A DNA stretch of 64,000 nt from Dactylorhiza incarnata (lineage: Eukaryota > Streptophyta > Magnoliopsida > Asparagales > Orchidaceae): contig JAWHQI010000064.1 in the NCBI GenBank assembly GCA_033032865.1, positions 1,488,001 through 1,552,000 of the forward strand. Direction: 5' to 3'. Positions within the stretch are counted from its first letter, which is position 1. The number at the start of each line of letters is the position of its first letter. The notes beneath the pieces are model-generated. The model did no database searches and was not told where the DNA came from. It saw nothing but the letters and a program-made list of their open reading frames with translations. A program made the position numbers and the translations under genes. Positions 10,253-20,425 of the stretch are shown one piece after another.

Positions 10253-10967
10253 TGTTGGGACCGAGAATCAGCCCAACGAGGAGTTCGGAACCCTAGATGG
10301 GCATAACTCGCACTTACTGATCCCGCGGAGACTCCTGACCGAAGACTTAGCACAGACCCAGACCCTTGGCGATAGTGTGGAGGTCCCATCACACACCCGG
10401 AAGATCTTTAGATCGCTTCCCCTCCTAAGCCAAAAACTGAAGTCTGGCACCTTGGAGTTTTGGGTTTGCTAAACGCACCCCAAACTGGTCTGCTAACAGC
10501 CAAACTCCGATGTTCTGAAGGGTTATTGGCAGCTCACTAGGGGCAGTTGGGTAAATTTCTCCCAGCCCTTACTGGGTGAGTGGCCCATGAAGGCGTCACT
10601 CGCCAGTCTCTCCGCGAGCGAGGTCCGCGAGATCCCTCTCTGTGAGCGGCCCGCGAGGGCACCGCTTGTTATTTCCTGGCGCCATACACACCTTTTTGTC
10701 TCGCTCGCGCAAGGCGGTGAGCCTTTGCTCTCCTCGCCATTGCTAAATGCACCCCAGAAGCGTCGAGCCCCCTCCTGCTTCGCCTTCATCCTGCGCTCCT
10801 AGCAAGGAGACGGACCTAGCTTGCCTTGCAGAGGCCTGGCCTTCATTTGTGCATGAAGGCGAACCATGGATCGCCTCGCCTTGCCTCCGCTCGCCATGTC
10901 TTGCCTCCGCTTGCTTTGCCGATACCTGATTCTCCATCTTACCCTTCTGTGAACACGTGGTTGTACA
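10253..10967 (-). mobile_element. 5' LTR of Tat element E2
   Basis: On the plus strand it runs from TGTTGGGACC to GTGGTTGTACA, 715 bp. gag begins 57 bp to its left, with the conserved PBS block at 10225-10252. To its right the sequence switches abruptly to RT coding on the plus strand. The LTR carries dispersed CTCGCC/GGCGAG-type inverted repeats (10570-10920). It differs in length and sequence from 2326-3720, so those two are not the LTR pair of one element. Confidence 0.78.
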
Positions 10968-11587
10968 ATGTCGATGTTGTGTGCCACCGATTCAATCTTG
11001 ATTCAGGGATTTGACTCTTCTGTCGAAGAAGAGGGTGATAGCCACAACAATAGAGGAACCCATCATAGAGGAAGTGAAAAAGCTACTTGAGGTAGGGTTT
11101 ATATCGGAGATCTAGTATCTAAGTGAGGTATCAAATTTTGTAATAATGAAGAAAGCTAGAGGAAAGTGGAGGATGTATATTGATTTCTCTTTACTTAATA
11201 AAAATTGTCGGAAGGATTTTTATCACTTGCCTCAAATTGACGCATTGGTTGACTCAATGGTTAGTAACCCTGTGATGAATTTTCTTGATGTTTTTTCAGG
11301 GTATCATCATATCAGGATGCAACCTCCAGACCATCGATATGTCTCTTTCATCACAAGAGATGGATGTTTCGGCTATAAGATGATGCCCTTCAGGCTGAAA
11401 AATGTGGGAGTAACCTATCAGCGGATGATGGACCGTGTTAGAGAACATCTTTAAGACTTGGTGAAAAGTAAGAGCATTGGAGAACATCTTGAATACTTGG
11501 TGGAAACCTTCGAGGCATTGAGAAGGTTCAAGATGAGGCTTAACCCGGCGAAGTGGGTGTTTAGAGAATGGAAGGGAAAGTTCCTCG
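10968..11587 (+). pseudogene. Reverse transcriptase fragment of Tat element E3
   Basis: Plus-strand RT homologous to E2 RT. It starts abruptly at NVDVVCHRFNLDSGI and continues through WRMYIDFSLLNKNCRKDFYH, NFLDVFSGYHHIRMQPPD, RDGCFGYKMMPFRLKN and, in a later piece, RLNPAKWVFREWKGKFL. The left edge is the E2 LTR and the right edge is the chromovirus LTR at 11588, so both neighbours inserted into it. The catalytic YVDD is missing: the segment after MMDRV is rearranged (near-duplicate REHL...GEHLEYLVE). Stops are present. Confidence 0.88.
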
Positions 11588-11699
11588 TGTAACATCCCGC
11601 TTTTCAATTAAACCATCTAAGAGTCTAGACGGTTCAATTGACCCACGTGAGCTGTCCAGTCGAGTCCGAGTGTATCTTTAGTCGATCGTGACCGAAATA

Positions 11700-12170
11700 T
11701 ATGAGTTTCTCACAAACTGAGTAAATGGTCTCAGAATCAAACTCAGCCGTTTTTGTTAGACTCGTGAAGTCAATATGAGTTCAACAAAACTGTCTGCGCT
11801 CAATTCCAATGAGTATCGGCGAAATCGTAGTGTTGAAGCGAGTTTAAGTAACATAATCATCCAAAGCGATGAAATCGAGTAAACAGTCTCAGAATTCACC
11901 TCAATCAGTTTTGTTAGACTCCTGAAGCCTATACGAGTTCAACAAAACTGTCTGCGCTCGATTCCAATGAGAATTGACGAAAATACGACGTTGACGTGAA
12001 ATAGAATTGCGCAAATTATCCAAAAATGTTCAAACAAGCAAATTGCCAGGAATGGACCTCAGTTAGTTTCGTTAGACTCGTGATGATAATACGAGTCCAA
12101 CGTCGTTGTTCGTTTGAAATTTCAACATCGTTCGACGAGTTCTTAATGCGACGCAAAATTAGGGCCCGAA
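11700..12170 (+). repeat. 158-bp tandem repeat in LTR-C (3 copies)
   Basis: GTTAGACTCG-type anchors at 11755, 11913 and 12071 give exactly 158 bp spacing. The unit is homologous, in reverse orientation, to the five-copy array at 16253-17040. Confidence 0.8.
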
Positions 12171-12790
12171 CAATCCGGAGAATATAATTTGAGCAAACAA
12201 ACTCGGAATCGACATTGGATCATTCCGGTGGGTGTGTATCGATGAGACGGTAATAACGAGCCCCCCAGGACAAATTCCGAGCTTCCTAGAGAAATCTAGC
12301 ACGTTTTAAGGGTATAATGAATTGGGGTCTTTCTAAATAATAATTATTATATAAATCATATATATATATACCTATGTATATACGCGGTAAAATATTAGGT
12401 TAGAACACTTTCCTCCCTCTCCGAGCTCCATTGACGTCGGAAGAAATCGAACCCAGCCCCCCCCCCCCCCCCTCTCTTTCTCTCCCTTGTTTCTCGTCAA
12501 CCTAGTTGAGAGCCATTTTTGTCCGACTCCACTCACGGCGACCCCAACCAATGGCTCCTCTAGCTGCTCCTCCCTCCGAGCAAACTCCGGCGTCGTTCGT
12601 TAAAGCGAGCTCACTCCAGCGCTGCTCGGGCATAACTCCGTCACCTAGAATCCTTAAACCTCTATCCTAAGGGTCCTTAAACCTCTATCCTAAGGGTCCA
12701 CCAAACTTCCGCTGTGGTTAGTCCCGAACCAAGAGGCGGAACATGGGAAGGAATGATCCGAAGACTGCCCCACGTGGACGGATCGTGGAA

Positions 12791-12803
12791 GCTCTGATCC
12801 ATT
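12791..12803 (-). promoter_or_regulatory. PBS-like sequence beside LTR-D
   Basis: On the minus strand, AA then TGGATCAGAGC follows the LTR-D end directly. It differs by one missing T from TGGTATCAGAGC, the initiator-Met tRNA PBS used by many plant LTR elements. Position and sequence fit a PBS, but the other side of the same LTR carries the 3' internal end. Confidence 0.4.
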
Positions 12804-15800
12804 TGTAAGGCCCCCCTCCCCTAACCACAATGGGGTTGGGTCGGAGACGAGTCTTATCGTCCAAGACGGTCACCCTACGCTTTCTGAGGGGCAATAACCC
12901 ACTCTCTAAGCATAGAATGACCGTCTTGTTAGGCTATGAGAATCAACGCATCACATCAGATCACAGTTCAGAAGCAATCACAAGGAAAACCAACCAGACA
13001 TACATATATACATAATCAAAAGGTCGTAGCCAGTTGTTTACACGAGTGGCCCGGTGGGCTAAGGGTAACTATTACAATCACACATTTTCTACATAGTCCT
13101 ACACTCTAGGACTCACATCTCAGAAGACGGGGGTGAGACCAGTGTATTTGCTCGGATAGCCTCTAAAGCTAGTACGATGTTATGCGGTGCGGGGGCTTCG
13201 CGTTGTCCCATCCCCTGTGAATGGTTATATAAACAATCGTTAGTCACAGAGCTAAGTGGAAACATGTCTCCTCCTCGGATCCTTATCCTAGGGATGAGCT
13301 TAAGCACCCAACAATAAGTAAATAGCCGAAGCAAATGGGTTAGCTGCATATAAATGATTTGGAAGCAGTAGTAATATCCAAAGTTATTAAAAGAATAACT
13401 CAACTAGTAGCCGTAATATCAACATGTCGCAGGTGTTCAAAACCTGCCCACAAACCCTGCGTCGACACAACATGGGCCGCTTCTTTTCCAGCAGGGTGGC
13501 GAACCCCGCGGGCCTCATCGATATGGTCGTCGGTGACAAGGGACAGTCCTGCCACTTCTGGGTGTGGTCACACCGCACCACCCAAGCCCTACTGTACAAC
13601 TCAGTGTACTCCTTGGATGTGAGCGACATCTGGCGATTTCTGAATTTTGGGCCGACTAGTGGAGGCAATCCAACATGTATAAATTAGCGGTCACCTGCGT
13701 CACCATCTCCTTGACGCCATGAGTCGTCAACCCTCCCGCACCGGTACGAACGGTCTGCGGGCTTGACCGACCCGCCACGTTATAGCATAAGCATTTCACA
13801 ATAGTTTAAATAAGGTTACTTTTCAGGTTTGCGACGACCATCTTAAATCATCGGGCTGCTCAACTTTTATTCGTGAGGCGCAATGGGCATGAGAGCACAT
13901 TATTTGGGGCTAACCCTGGAGAAGATACTCAACTCTCGGTTATCCCCAACTGACGCTCTACTAGAAAATCAATTGCTTGTCAGGGCAGGATCCAATTTAG
14001 AATTGCCGGAGCGGTAAATCGCAACAATTGAGTACGGTAAAGAAAAAATGCTGCAAAATAAGCTGCCGAAATGAAGTACTGAATTGTAAAGGTACTGAAC
14101 TGAACGAACTTAAGTAAATTGCCGAAACAATCTGGACCAGTACGAGACTGGAGTAGTACTGAAAAGAAACTGAATGAAAAGTGCTGAAATTGAAATACTG
14201 AAACGGGACCAGTATGAGACTCGAGTAAAGGAAAGTGCAGTAAAATAAAAAAGTTAGTAGTGCTTCACTCCCTATTCAGGAGGCTTCAGTTCCATCTCCG
14301 TTCATAGGAGAAAAGTTCTGTTTCATCTCCGTTCATAGGAGTTAAGTTTTGCTCTATATTAAAGTCTGACCATATGTTTAATTGCCCATTTTTAACATGG
14401 CTTAAGCGGACTCGAGGAACGTTATTATGAGTTTGTAAATTTCTCCAAAAAAGAGGCGACTTTCAATATCCGAGAATTATTCTAAACGCAGCTCGATGAT
14501 TCGTAAAAACCCTACATTGCTTCGAGCTTGAGATTTCGTCTTCATACATCTGGTCATTATTTATTTATAAAATCATCCATTAATTATAACACGATCGCGT
14601 ACTATGATCTCTTTTTCCGACCTTCTAACAATTCGATATTTTAAAGTGCGACCCCCTTTTTTTTCTTACCACTTGGCAATTACTTGATTCTCATCCCAAT
14701 GGCCCCAACCTTTGATGGTACACCCAAGATAGTCTATTATGGGTCTACCAATTTTTCAAAAAAAAAATCAACTTCTTTAAGAGTTTTATTTTGGCCAAGC
14801 GAGTCTTATTTAGGCCTTTAAAAATAACAAGTCAATTTATAAAACCCCCAAATTTTGATTGTACATCGAAGAGGTCCTACTATGAGTCTAGAAATTTTTC
14901 CAAAATTTTCCAATTTTTAAGATATTTGTTTTGGCCAAACAAATCTTATTTAGGCCTATAAAATTAGCAAATTAATTTATAAAATTCCCCCCAAAATAGT
15001 GAAGTTAGCCCTCATGATATGGAATATTTTTCATGTTCAAACAAATTTCCCTATGAGCCTATAATTCCCTCAGAAAAATCCCCAAAGCTTCGAGAAGGAT
15101 GGTCTGTGGATATGGGGTTCTGAGAGGTGAGAGGGTGTAGCGTCGCGCGCTATCCCTTTCCCCCACAGCGGATCCGGGGCCGATCCACTGTGGGGGGCTC
15201 GAATGCGGAGGCAGGCAGGAATTAAGGATCATGTCGTCGTCCGATCTCATCAGGGAGATCGGACGGCAGCAGCTGCTCCCCGGCGTGCAGAGGGTGGCAG
15301 CCTCTGCCAGCGCCGGCAAGCAGCCGCCCACTGTCGGTGCCGCCCCGGTTGACTCGCCGGTGGTCGGAGAATCATTTGGTGGTGGTTCGGCGGCCTGCCG
15401 CCGCCGGAGGCCGCCAAATTTTCCAACCCGAGGGCGAGTGGCGCGACCGCGCCATTGTTTTTGATGTCGCGCCGCCTCTCCTCCCTGGTGGCCACACTAC
15501 TGCCCCCGGCCGGCTCGCCGTGGGTCGGTCATCTCCCAGCGGTGGCTCGGCGGCCTGGCGGCGTCGGACGCCGCCGGAAGCTGGAAACAGAGCCCGTCAG
15601 GATGACAGGCACTATGGGTGCCGCCGGAGATGCGTTCTCCGGCGGCGTCGCTGCCTTCCTATGTCGAGGTGGTCTCTAGGCCAGTACCACCCTCCCGGCG
15701 CCACCACCAGGGGGTACCTCACGTGGACACCACCCGAGCGTGGAGCTTGATTCAGGTGGTGGCGGTGGCGCTCCGGATGCCGAGGAAGGCATGCACGTCG

Positions 15801-17128
15801 ATGTGGGTGAGGAATGGGGAGGGGGGAAGGTTCCACCTGTAGTGGTGGGGCTCAGGAGGCGCTGACTTGGATTGCCATGGGAAGTGGTGGAGGAGAAGAG
15901 AAGGTGGTGGCAGTTTCCAACGAGGGAGAGGTCGGAGCAGGGCTTGGGGTCGGCCTGAGCTGGGGCAAGGTGTGTGTTGGAACGAGGGGGGGGGGGGGGG
16001 GGGGGGGTCGGGCTGCCTTTATGGTGAAGCCTCCTTTTGGGGAAATAATTCCAAAAATAGGAATTTTGACGGTTTGACCAAAGTCAACTCTAGGGTGGGT
16101 CCCTCATGTTGGTCAAAGTCCAAGCGGGTCCCAGTCACCGGGAATGGGTCAATGTTGGGGTATTGTGGTAGGATTGGTGTGTACACATTTTTCGATGTGT
16201 CATAAAGCTTGATTTCGAGTTTATTCGTTTATATTTTAAAAGTGCGTCGTGGCGGGCTACGAAACCTTAAATGTTCATATTTCTCATACGACCTTTGATT
16301 GCAATGAAACGAGTCTCGTTGTTCTTGTATCGACTATATGAGTCTAATGCAACTGACGGAAGTCGATTCGGAGTACGTATGATCACTATACTAAAACGAC
16401 GTCGTCGTGACGCGCTACGACAGTCAAAATAGTCATTTTCTCTAAACAACCTTGAATTGGAATAAAACAAGTTCTATTGCACTCATATTGATTATACGAG
16501 TCTAACACACCTGACGGAAATCGATTAAGAGTACGTATGGTCACTATACCAAAATGGCGGCGTCGTGACGCGCTACAATACTTAAAATAGTCGTTTTCTC
16601 TAAACGACCTCGGATTGGAATGAAACGAGTACCATTGCACTCGTATTGATTATACGAGTCTAACGCAACAGACAGAAGTCGATTCGGAGCATGTATGACC
16701 ACTATACAAAAGTGGCATCGTCATGACGCACTACGATACTCAAAATAGTCATTTTCTCTAAACAACCTAGGATTGGAATGAAATGAGTTCCGTTGCACTT
16801 GTATTGATTATACGATTCTAACGCAACTGACGGAAGTCGTTTCGGAGCACGTATGTTCACTATACCAAAATGACGTCGTCGTGACGCGCTACGATACTCA
16901 AAATTGTCGTTTTCTCTAAACAACCTCGGATTGGAATGAAATGAGTTCCGTTGCTCTCATATTGATTATATGAGGCTATAGGAACTGACAGAACTCCCAT
17001 CGGAGGTCTTTAGCTTAATATCCTAAAATCGGGTTATTTCCTTTCTTCTGAGTTTTGGGGTGGGAGATTGGGTTACTTTTATTGGGTCTATTAGGGTCTA
17101 TTGGCCCAATAAAAGTTGGGATGTTACA
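12804..17128 (-). mobile_element. Chromovirus LTR (LTR-D, 4.3 kb)
   Basis: On the plus strand it runs TGTAAGGCCCC...GGGATGTTACA; in element orientation it starts TGTAACATCCC, a start common in Tekay/Del-type chromoviruses. It abuts a PPT-like stretch and pol remnants at 17129 and beyond, so it is their 3' LTR. It contains a 158-bp array near its 5' end, a GC-rich section (15100-15860) with chance open frames, a 20-bp poly-G run near 15990, and an AT-rich central part (14270-15060) with no further feature that I can see. W-box-like GGTCAA/TTGACC motifs lie at 16070-16125. Confidence 0.75.
16253..17040 (-). repeat. 158-bp tandem repeat in LTR-D (5 copies)
   Basis: The CGCGCTAC anchor (with variants) occurs at 16253, 16411, 16569, 16727 and 16885, exactly 158 bp apart. 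Units contain GACGGAAGTCGATTCGGAG and runs of CTCGTATTGATTATACGAG, an inverted repeat. Confidence 0.88.
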
Positions 17129-17160
17129 ATCCAATTAAAAAAGAGAATTTTCATCCTCGA
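17129..17160 (-). other. PPT-like region of the chromovirus
   Basis: In minus orientation a purine-rich run (GAAAATTCTCTTTTTT-adjacent, interrupted by T) directly precedes LTR-D. It is a weak PPT and is called mainly by position. Confidence 0.35.
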
Positions 17161-17189
17161 AAATTGCCTAAGGTAGTGGTTGCATATGT

Positions 17190-18790
17190 GACATACCTGA
17201 GAGAAGAGTGTCGAGTATCTTTCTCGGATAAGAGTTTCTGGTTCCCATGTAAACTCGTCACGTCCACAATTTGACCATAGAATTTTGACCATCGTGATAG
17301 TTTTGTTCCGCAGGTCCTTGTTTTGGAGTCTGCTATCTTTACTGGCTTGAGATGAATAGATCTGTCAGATTGTATCAGTGTTGCTGATGTGGGAAGATGC
17401 TGATCCGGTTGTCGAAGAACACGTCTCAATGATGAAACGTGAAAAACGTCGTGAAGATTTCCCAATTCAGCGGGCAAAGCTAATCGGTATGCAACATGGC
17501 CAATTCGTTCTATGATCTGATACATGCCCAAATAGCGAGGATCCAACTTTTTCTGTTTCTTTATCCAGGAGATTCTGTGCATAGGTTTGATCTTTAGGAA
17601 TACCATATCTCTCACGCTAAATTCTACCCGTCAATGACACACATCATAATACTTTGCTTGGCCGCTCTGCGCTTCCAGCATTCGATCTCGAAGTAACCTT
17701 ATTGCCGGCGTGGTATCATCTATGTATGTAACCCCCAAAGCTTCCGGGACCTCATCTTGTGCCTATGACAATGGGGTCCGACAACGTCTTCCATACAGAG
17801 CCTCGTATGGTGTCATCTTGATACTTGTCTGGAAGCTGTTGTTATATGAAAATTCTACCGGGGGTAGCACATGTTCCCAAGGTTCTACTATGCACAGTAG
17901 GAGGAGGTCCTCCATCGTCCGATTCGTTCTTTCCATCTGCCCGTCTGTCTGGGGGTGGAAAGCGGTGTTGAAGGCTAATTTGGTCCCCAGATAAGCTTGC
18001 ACCCTCCTCCATTCCTTCGAAGTGAAGCGTCCATCGCGGTCAGATACGATGGACTTGAGTACTCCATGGAATCCGACTACCTGTTCTATAAATAGTCTGG
18101 CTAGAACATCGACACCGTCGCTCTGTCGGTTTGGAATAAAACGAGCCATCTTCGTAGGGCGATCCACCACGACCCATATGGAGTCGTTTCTTGCACGAGA
18201 TCGGGGTAGGTCGTGGAAAAAAATCCATAGAGATGACCTCAAACTTCCATTCTGGTATGGGCAGGGGATGCAATAAACCTCCCGAGTTATGACACCCTGC
18301 CTTAACCATCTGGCAGGTCTGGTAGTGTGCCACATAATTAGTGACGTCCTTTTTATACCCGACCAATATAACGTCCTTCACAAATCTGTATACATTTTTA
18401 CCACACCTGGGTGAATTGAATATCTTGTCTGGTGTGCTTTGCGAAGTATCTCTTCTCGGATCCCTTCGGTGGAGGGGATGAATACACGGTGCTTGTATTG
18501 TAGAATACCATCATGCAGGTTATAGTCATCTTGAATGTCATCTTATAGGGTTTGAATAATTGGAGCTATTTCTGGATCGACCTTTTAGGCCTCGTGTATT
18601 CTATCCCAAATATAACACTGGATCTGCATCCAATATAACTAAGCTTGGTATTCCATAGGATCCCCGCGAGTGATAAGAGTGATGCTTAAGTCTGCCAAGG
18701 ATTGGATCAACTCTTCTGACATCAGCTCCATCCAGTTCCCGTCTACTGGGGGTTGACGACTCAAGGCCCCCTTGCTTCGTGCAATAGTAC
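17190..18790 (-). pseudogene. Chromovirus (Tekay/Del-like) pol 3' part: RNase H end, integrase, chromodomain remnant
   Basis: In minus order: KGALSRQPP (end of RNase H, about 18770), degraded linker, the zinc-binding part (KKDVTNYVAHYQTCQMVKAG, about 18320), the integrase core with IWVVVDRPTKMARF, SIVSDRDGRFTSKEW and FHPQTDGQMERTNRTMEDLL (17763-18200), ending at YEALYGRRCRTPLS. Then 17470-17615 has KLDPRYLGMYQIIERIG, RLALPAELGNLHDVFHVSSL, and about 17200-17290 a chromodomain-like tail VKILWSNCGRDEFTWEPETL. Catalytic D and E positions are visible, but stops and frame changes separate the blocks. Upstream of 18790 the element is truncated. Confidence 0.88.
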
Positions 18791-19865
18791 CCGACCCTTG
18801 ACCAGCGGGCTCTGCCCGCCCCAGCCAGATCGATGCGTCGCTGCAGGCTTCGCCCACATTCAAGCGGAATAGTTAAATTGATGTGTCGTTGTGGGTTGTG
18901 CCCGCATCAAGGCGGGTTGTGCCCACATCAAGGTGGGTTGCGCCCTAAACATATATGTATGAGTACTCAAAACAACCGTAAAAAAAATATAAATTAAGAT
19001 TAAATTTTTTATTTTTTAAAAAAATGCACGCTTGGACCTAAATTTTTTTATTTTTCTCCTTCTCTCTCCCCATATCCCTCTCTCTCTCCCTCTTTCTCTC
19101 TCTCCCTTCGCCATCTCTCTCTCCCTCTTTCTCTCTCTCCTCTTCCTCTCCCTTCCGCCATCTCTCACTCTCCCTTGCTCTCTCCCTTTCTCTCTCCCCC
19201 TCTCTTTCTTCATTAAGACCACACATTCTCCCTCCACCCCCCACACACTCTCTCTCTCTCTCTCTTCCTTTCTTTCTCTCGCATCAATGAGAATGGATGG
19301 CGAGAATTGCTTGGATGGATGTTTAGTAGCATCAGTGGTTCTAAAAGTATTTATTTTTAGAATATATATATATATACACACACGAGTGGCAGTGCACGGG
19401 GGACCCCCCGTGCGTCGAGCATTCAACGTGCGGCGAGCATTCAGGGTGCAGTTAGCATTCGACATGCGGCGAGCATTCGGGGTGCGGCGAGCATTCGGGG
19501 TGCGACGAGCATTCGGGGTGCATCGAGCATTCTGCGTGCGGCGAGCAATTGGGGTGTGGCGAGCATTTTGTGTACGGTGAGCATTCGGTGTGCGGCGAGC
19601 ATTCAACGTGCGATGAGCATTCAACGTGCGATGAGCATTCAACGTGCGACGAGCATTTAGCGTGCATCAAGCATTCGAGGTGTGACGAGCAGTCGGCGGG
19701 CGGCAAAAGGTTCAACTTACAACATCATTCGTCAGACGGCAAACATTCGTTGGACGACATCATTTGTTGCGCGACATCATTCATCGGGCGAAATCATTCG
19801 TCGGATGACAAATATTTGGAGGGCTTTGCCCGCATCAAAGTGGCTTCCCTCGCATCAACGTTTAT
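18791..19865. other. Unassigned repeat-rich spacer
   Basis: Holds short inverted repeats (GTGGGTTGTGCCCGC, 18885-18945), a TCTC-rich low-complexity tract (19045-19280), an AT dinucleotide run (19360-19385) and an 18-bp array. Open frames here (for example 19016-19642 minus) are low complexity (Arg/Glu/Lys or Ser/Leu runs) and I see no gene. Confidence 0.6.
19385..19700. repeat. 18-bp tandem repeat
   Basis: About 17 units of GCGAGCATTCGGGGTGCG with point variation. Eighteen bases equal six codons, so it reads as hexapeptide repeats (RRTPNA-like on minus) in open frames on both strands. The related GCATCAA motif flanks it. Confidence 0.8.
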
Positions 19866-20131
19866 ATTATATTTACTTATATTAGTTATAATATATTTAC
19901 TTATATTATTTATAAAAGTTATAGTTTCCTTCATATAGATAATAATTTAGGTGCTTACTCCAACTTGCCAGTTGATGTAGTGATTGAGTTTTATTTAATA
20001 TATGATTGGCAATGGGTTCGTTCCCATCACATCACAATTTTGTAAGAAAAATGTTTTTATTATAAATAATATTAAATTTCAATATAAATAGGCCACAAAA
20101 TCATAATTTCAAGTTGTAGTGCAGTCATGAC
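19866..20131. repeat. Repeat X, copy 1, left part
   Basis: AT-rich sequence nearly matching 50590-50835. It is interrupted at 20131 by T3 and resumes at 42633. Joining across T3 gives the same order as the uninterrupted copy 2. The family is not recognised. Confidence 0.75.
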
Positions 20132-20239
20132 TATTGAACCCATAAACCACGGTTCAATGAGGAGTTCGGACCAAGGGTGTAGCTTGCACTTAATATTCTT
20201 AAGCTTACTCACTAGGACAGACTCTCCGGACAAGGAACC

Positions 20240-20425
20240 TCATTATTTATGGCTGACGAGTCGAATGTTGCTGAGGTCAGCCTGACGAGTCGAATGCTGT
20301 CGAGGTCAGGTTGACGAGTCGAATGATGTCGAGGTCAGGCTGACGAGTCGAATGCTGCCTAGGTCAGGATGATGAGTCAAATGTTGCCGAGGTCAGGATG
20401 ACGAGTCGAATGGTTCCGAGTAGCC
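20240..20425 (-). repeat. 29-bp array in T3 3' LTR
   Basis: GACGAGTCGAATG-type units recur every 29 bp (for example 20284, 20313, 20342), each followed by CCGAGGTCAG. The homologous array in the 5' LTR spans 41785-42005. A second short array, GACGAGCTGGCACCCTGGG, occupies 21040-21245 plus 31985-32060 here and 42285-42490 in the 5' LTR. Confidence 0.8.

Larger units (their letters stand above)
3721..10967 (-). mobile_element. Tat-clade Ty3/gypsy retrotransposon E2, nested and decayed
   Basis: In minus orientation: 5' LTR (10253-10967), gag (10196-8136, split by a solo LTR), protease (about 8010-7392), RT (about 7166-6297), RNase H plus a second RNase H (about 6040-5225), integrase (5220-4067), 3' repeat array. 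The second RNase H between the classical RNase H and integrase is a known hallmark of the Tat clade. E1 interrupts the 3' end. The plus-strand RT fragment at 10968 begins directly at the 5' LTR edge, so E2 itself inserted into another Tat element. Frameshifts and stops occur throughout, so it is not autonomous now. Confidence 0.85.
11588..12803 (+). mobile_element. Partial chromovirus-type LTR (LTR-C)
   Basis: Begins with TGTAACATCCCGC at 11588, immediately after the RT fragment (candidate target duplication CCTCG at 11583-11587). It contains three 158-bp repeats (11700-12170), an AT-rich TATA-like tract (12340-12375) and a CT-rich leader-like part (12400-12650) with a direct duplication of an approximately 26-bp block at 12645-12700. 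No right end is recognisable; it meets LTR-D at 12804. The last bases could instead be the PBS and leader of LTR-D. Confidence 0.6.

Noticed and set aside
2326..10967. 2326-3720 and 10253-10967 as the LTR pair of one element
   Set aside because: Lengths (1395 and 715 bp) and sequences differ, and gag follows each of them; they belong to two nested elements.
13359..13687. Short frames on both strands resembling a small gene
   Set aside because: They lie in the middle of LTR-D, overlap each other and have no recognisable domain.
15230..15850. Open frames in the GC-rich block of LTR-D (also 30488-30775 and 33594-33921)
   Set aside because: High GC removes stops; Arg/Pro/Gly-rich composition, no homologous protein, located inside LTRs.
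11588..17128. A single 5.5-kb LTR bounded by TGTAACATCCC and GGGATGTTACA
   Set aside because: Both ends are LTR 5' starts and the 158-bp arrays face opposite ways, so this is two LTRs in opposite orientation.
19016..19642. 208-codon minus frame
   Set aside because: CT microsatellite plus 18-bp array read as Arg/Glu and RRTPNA repeats.
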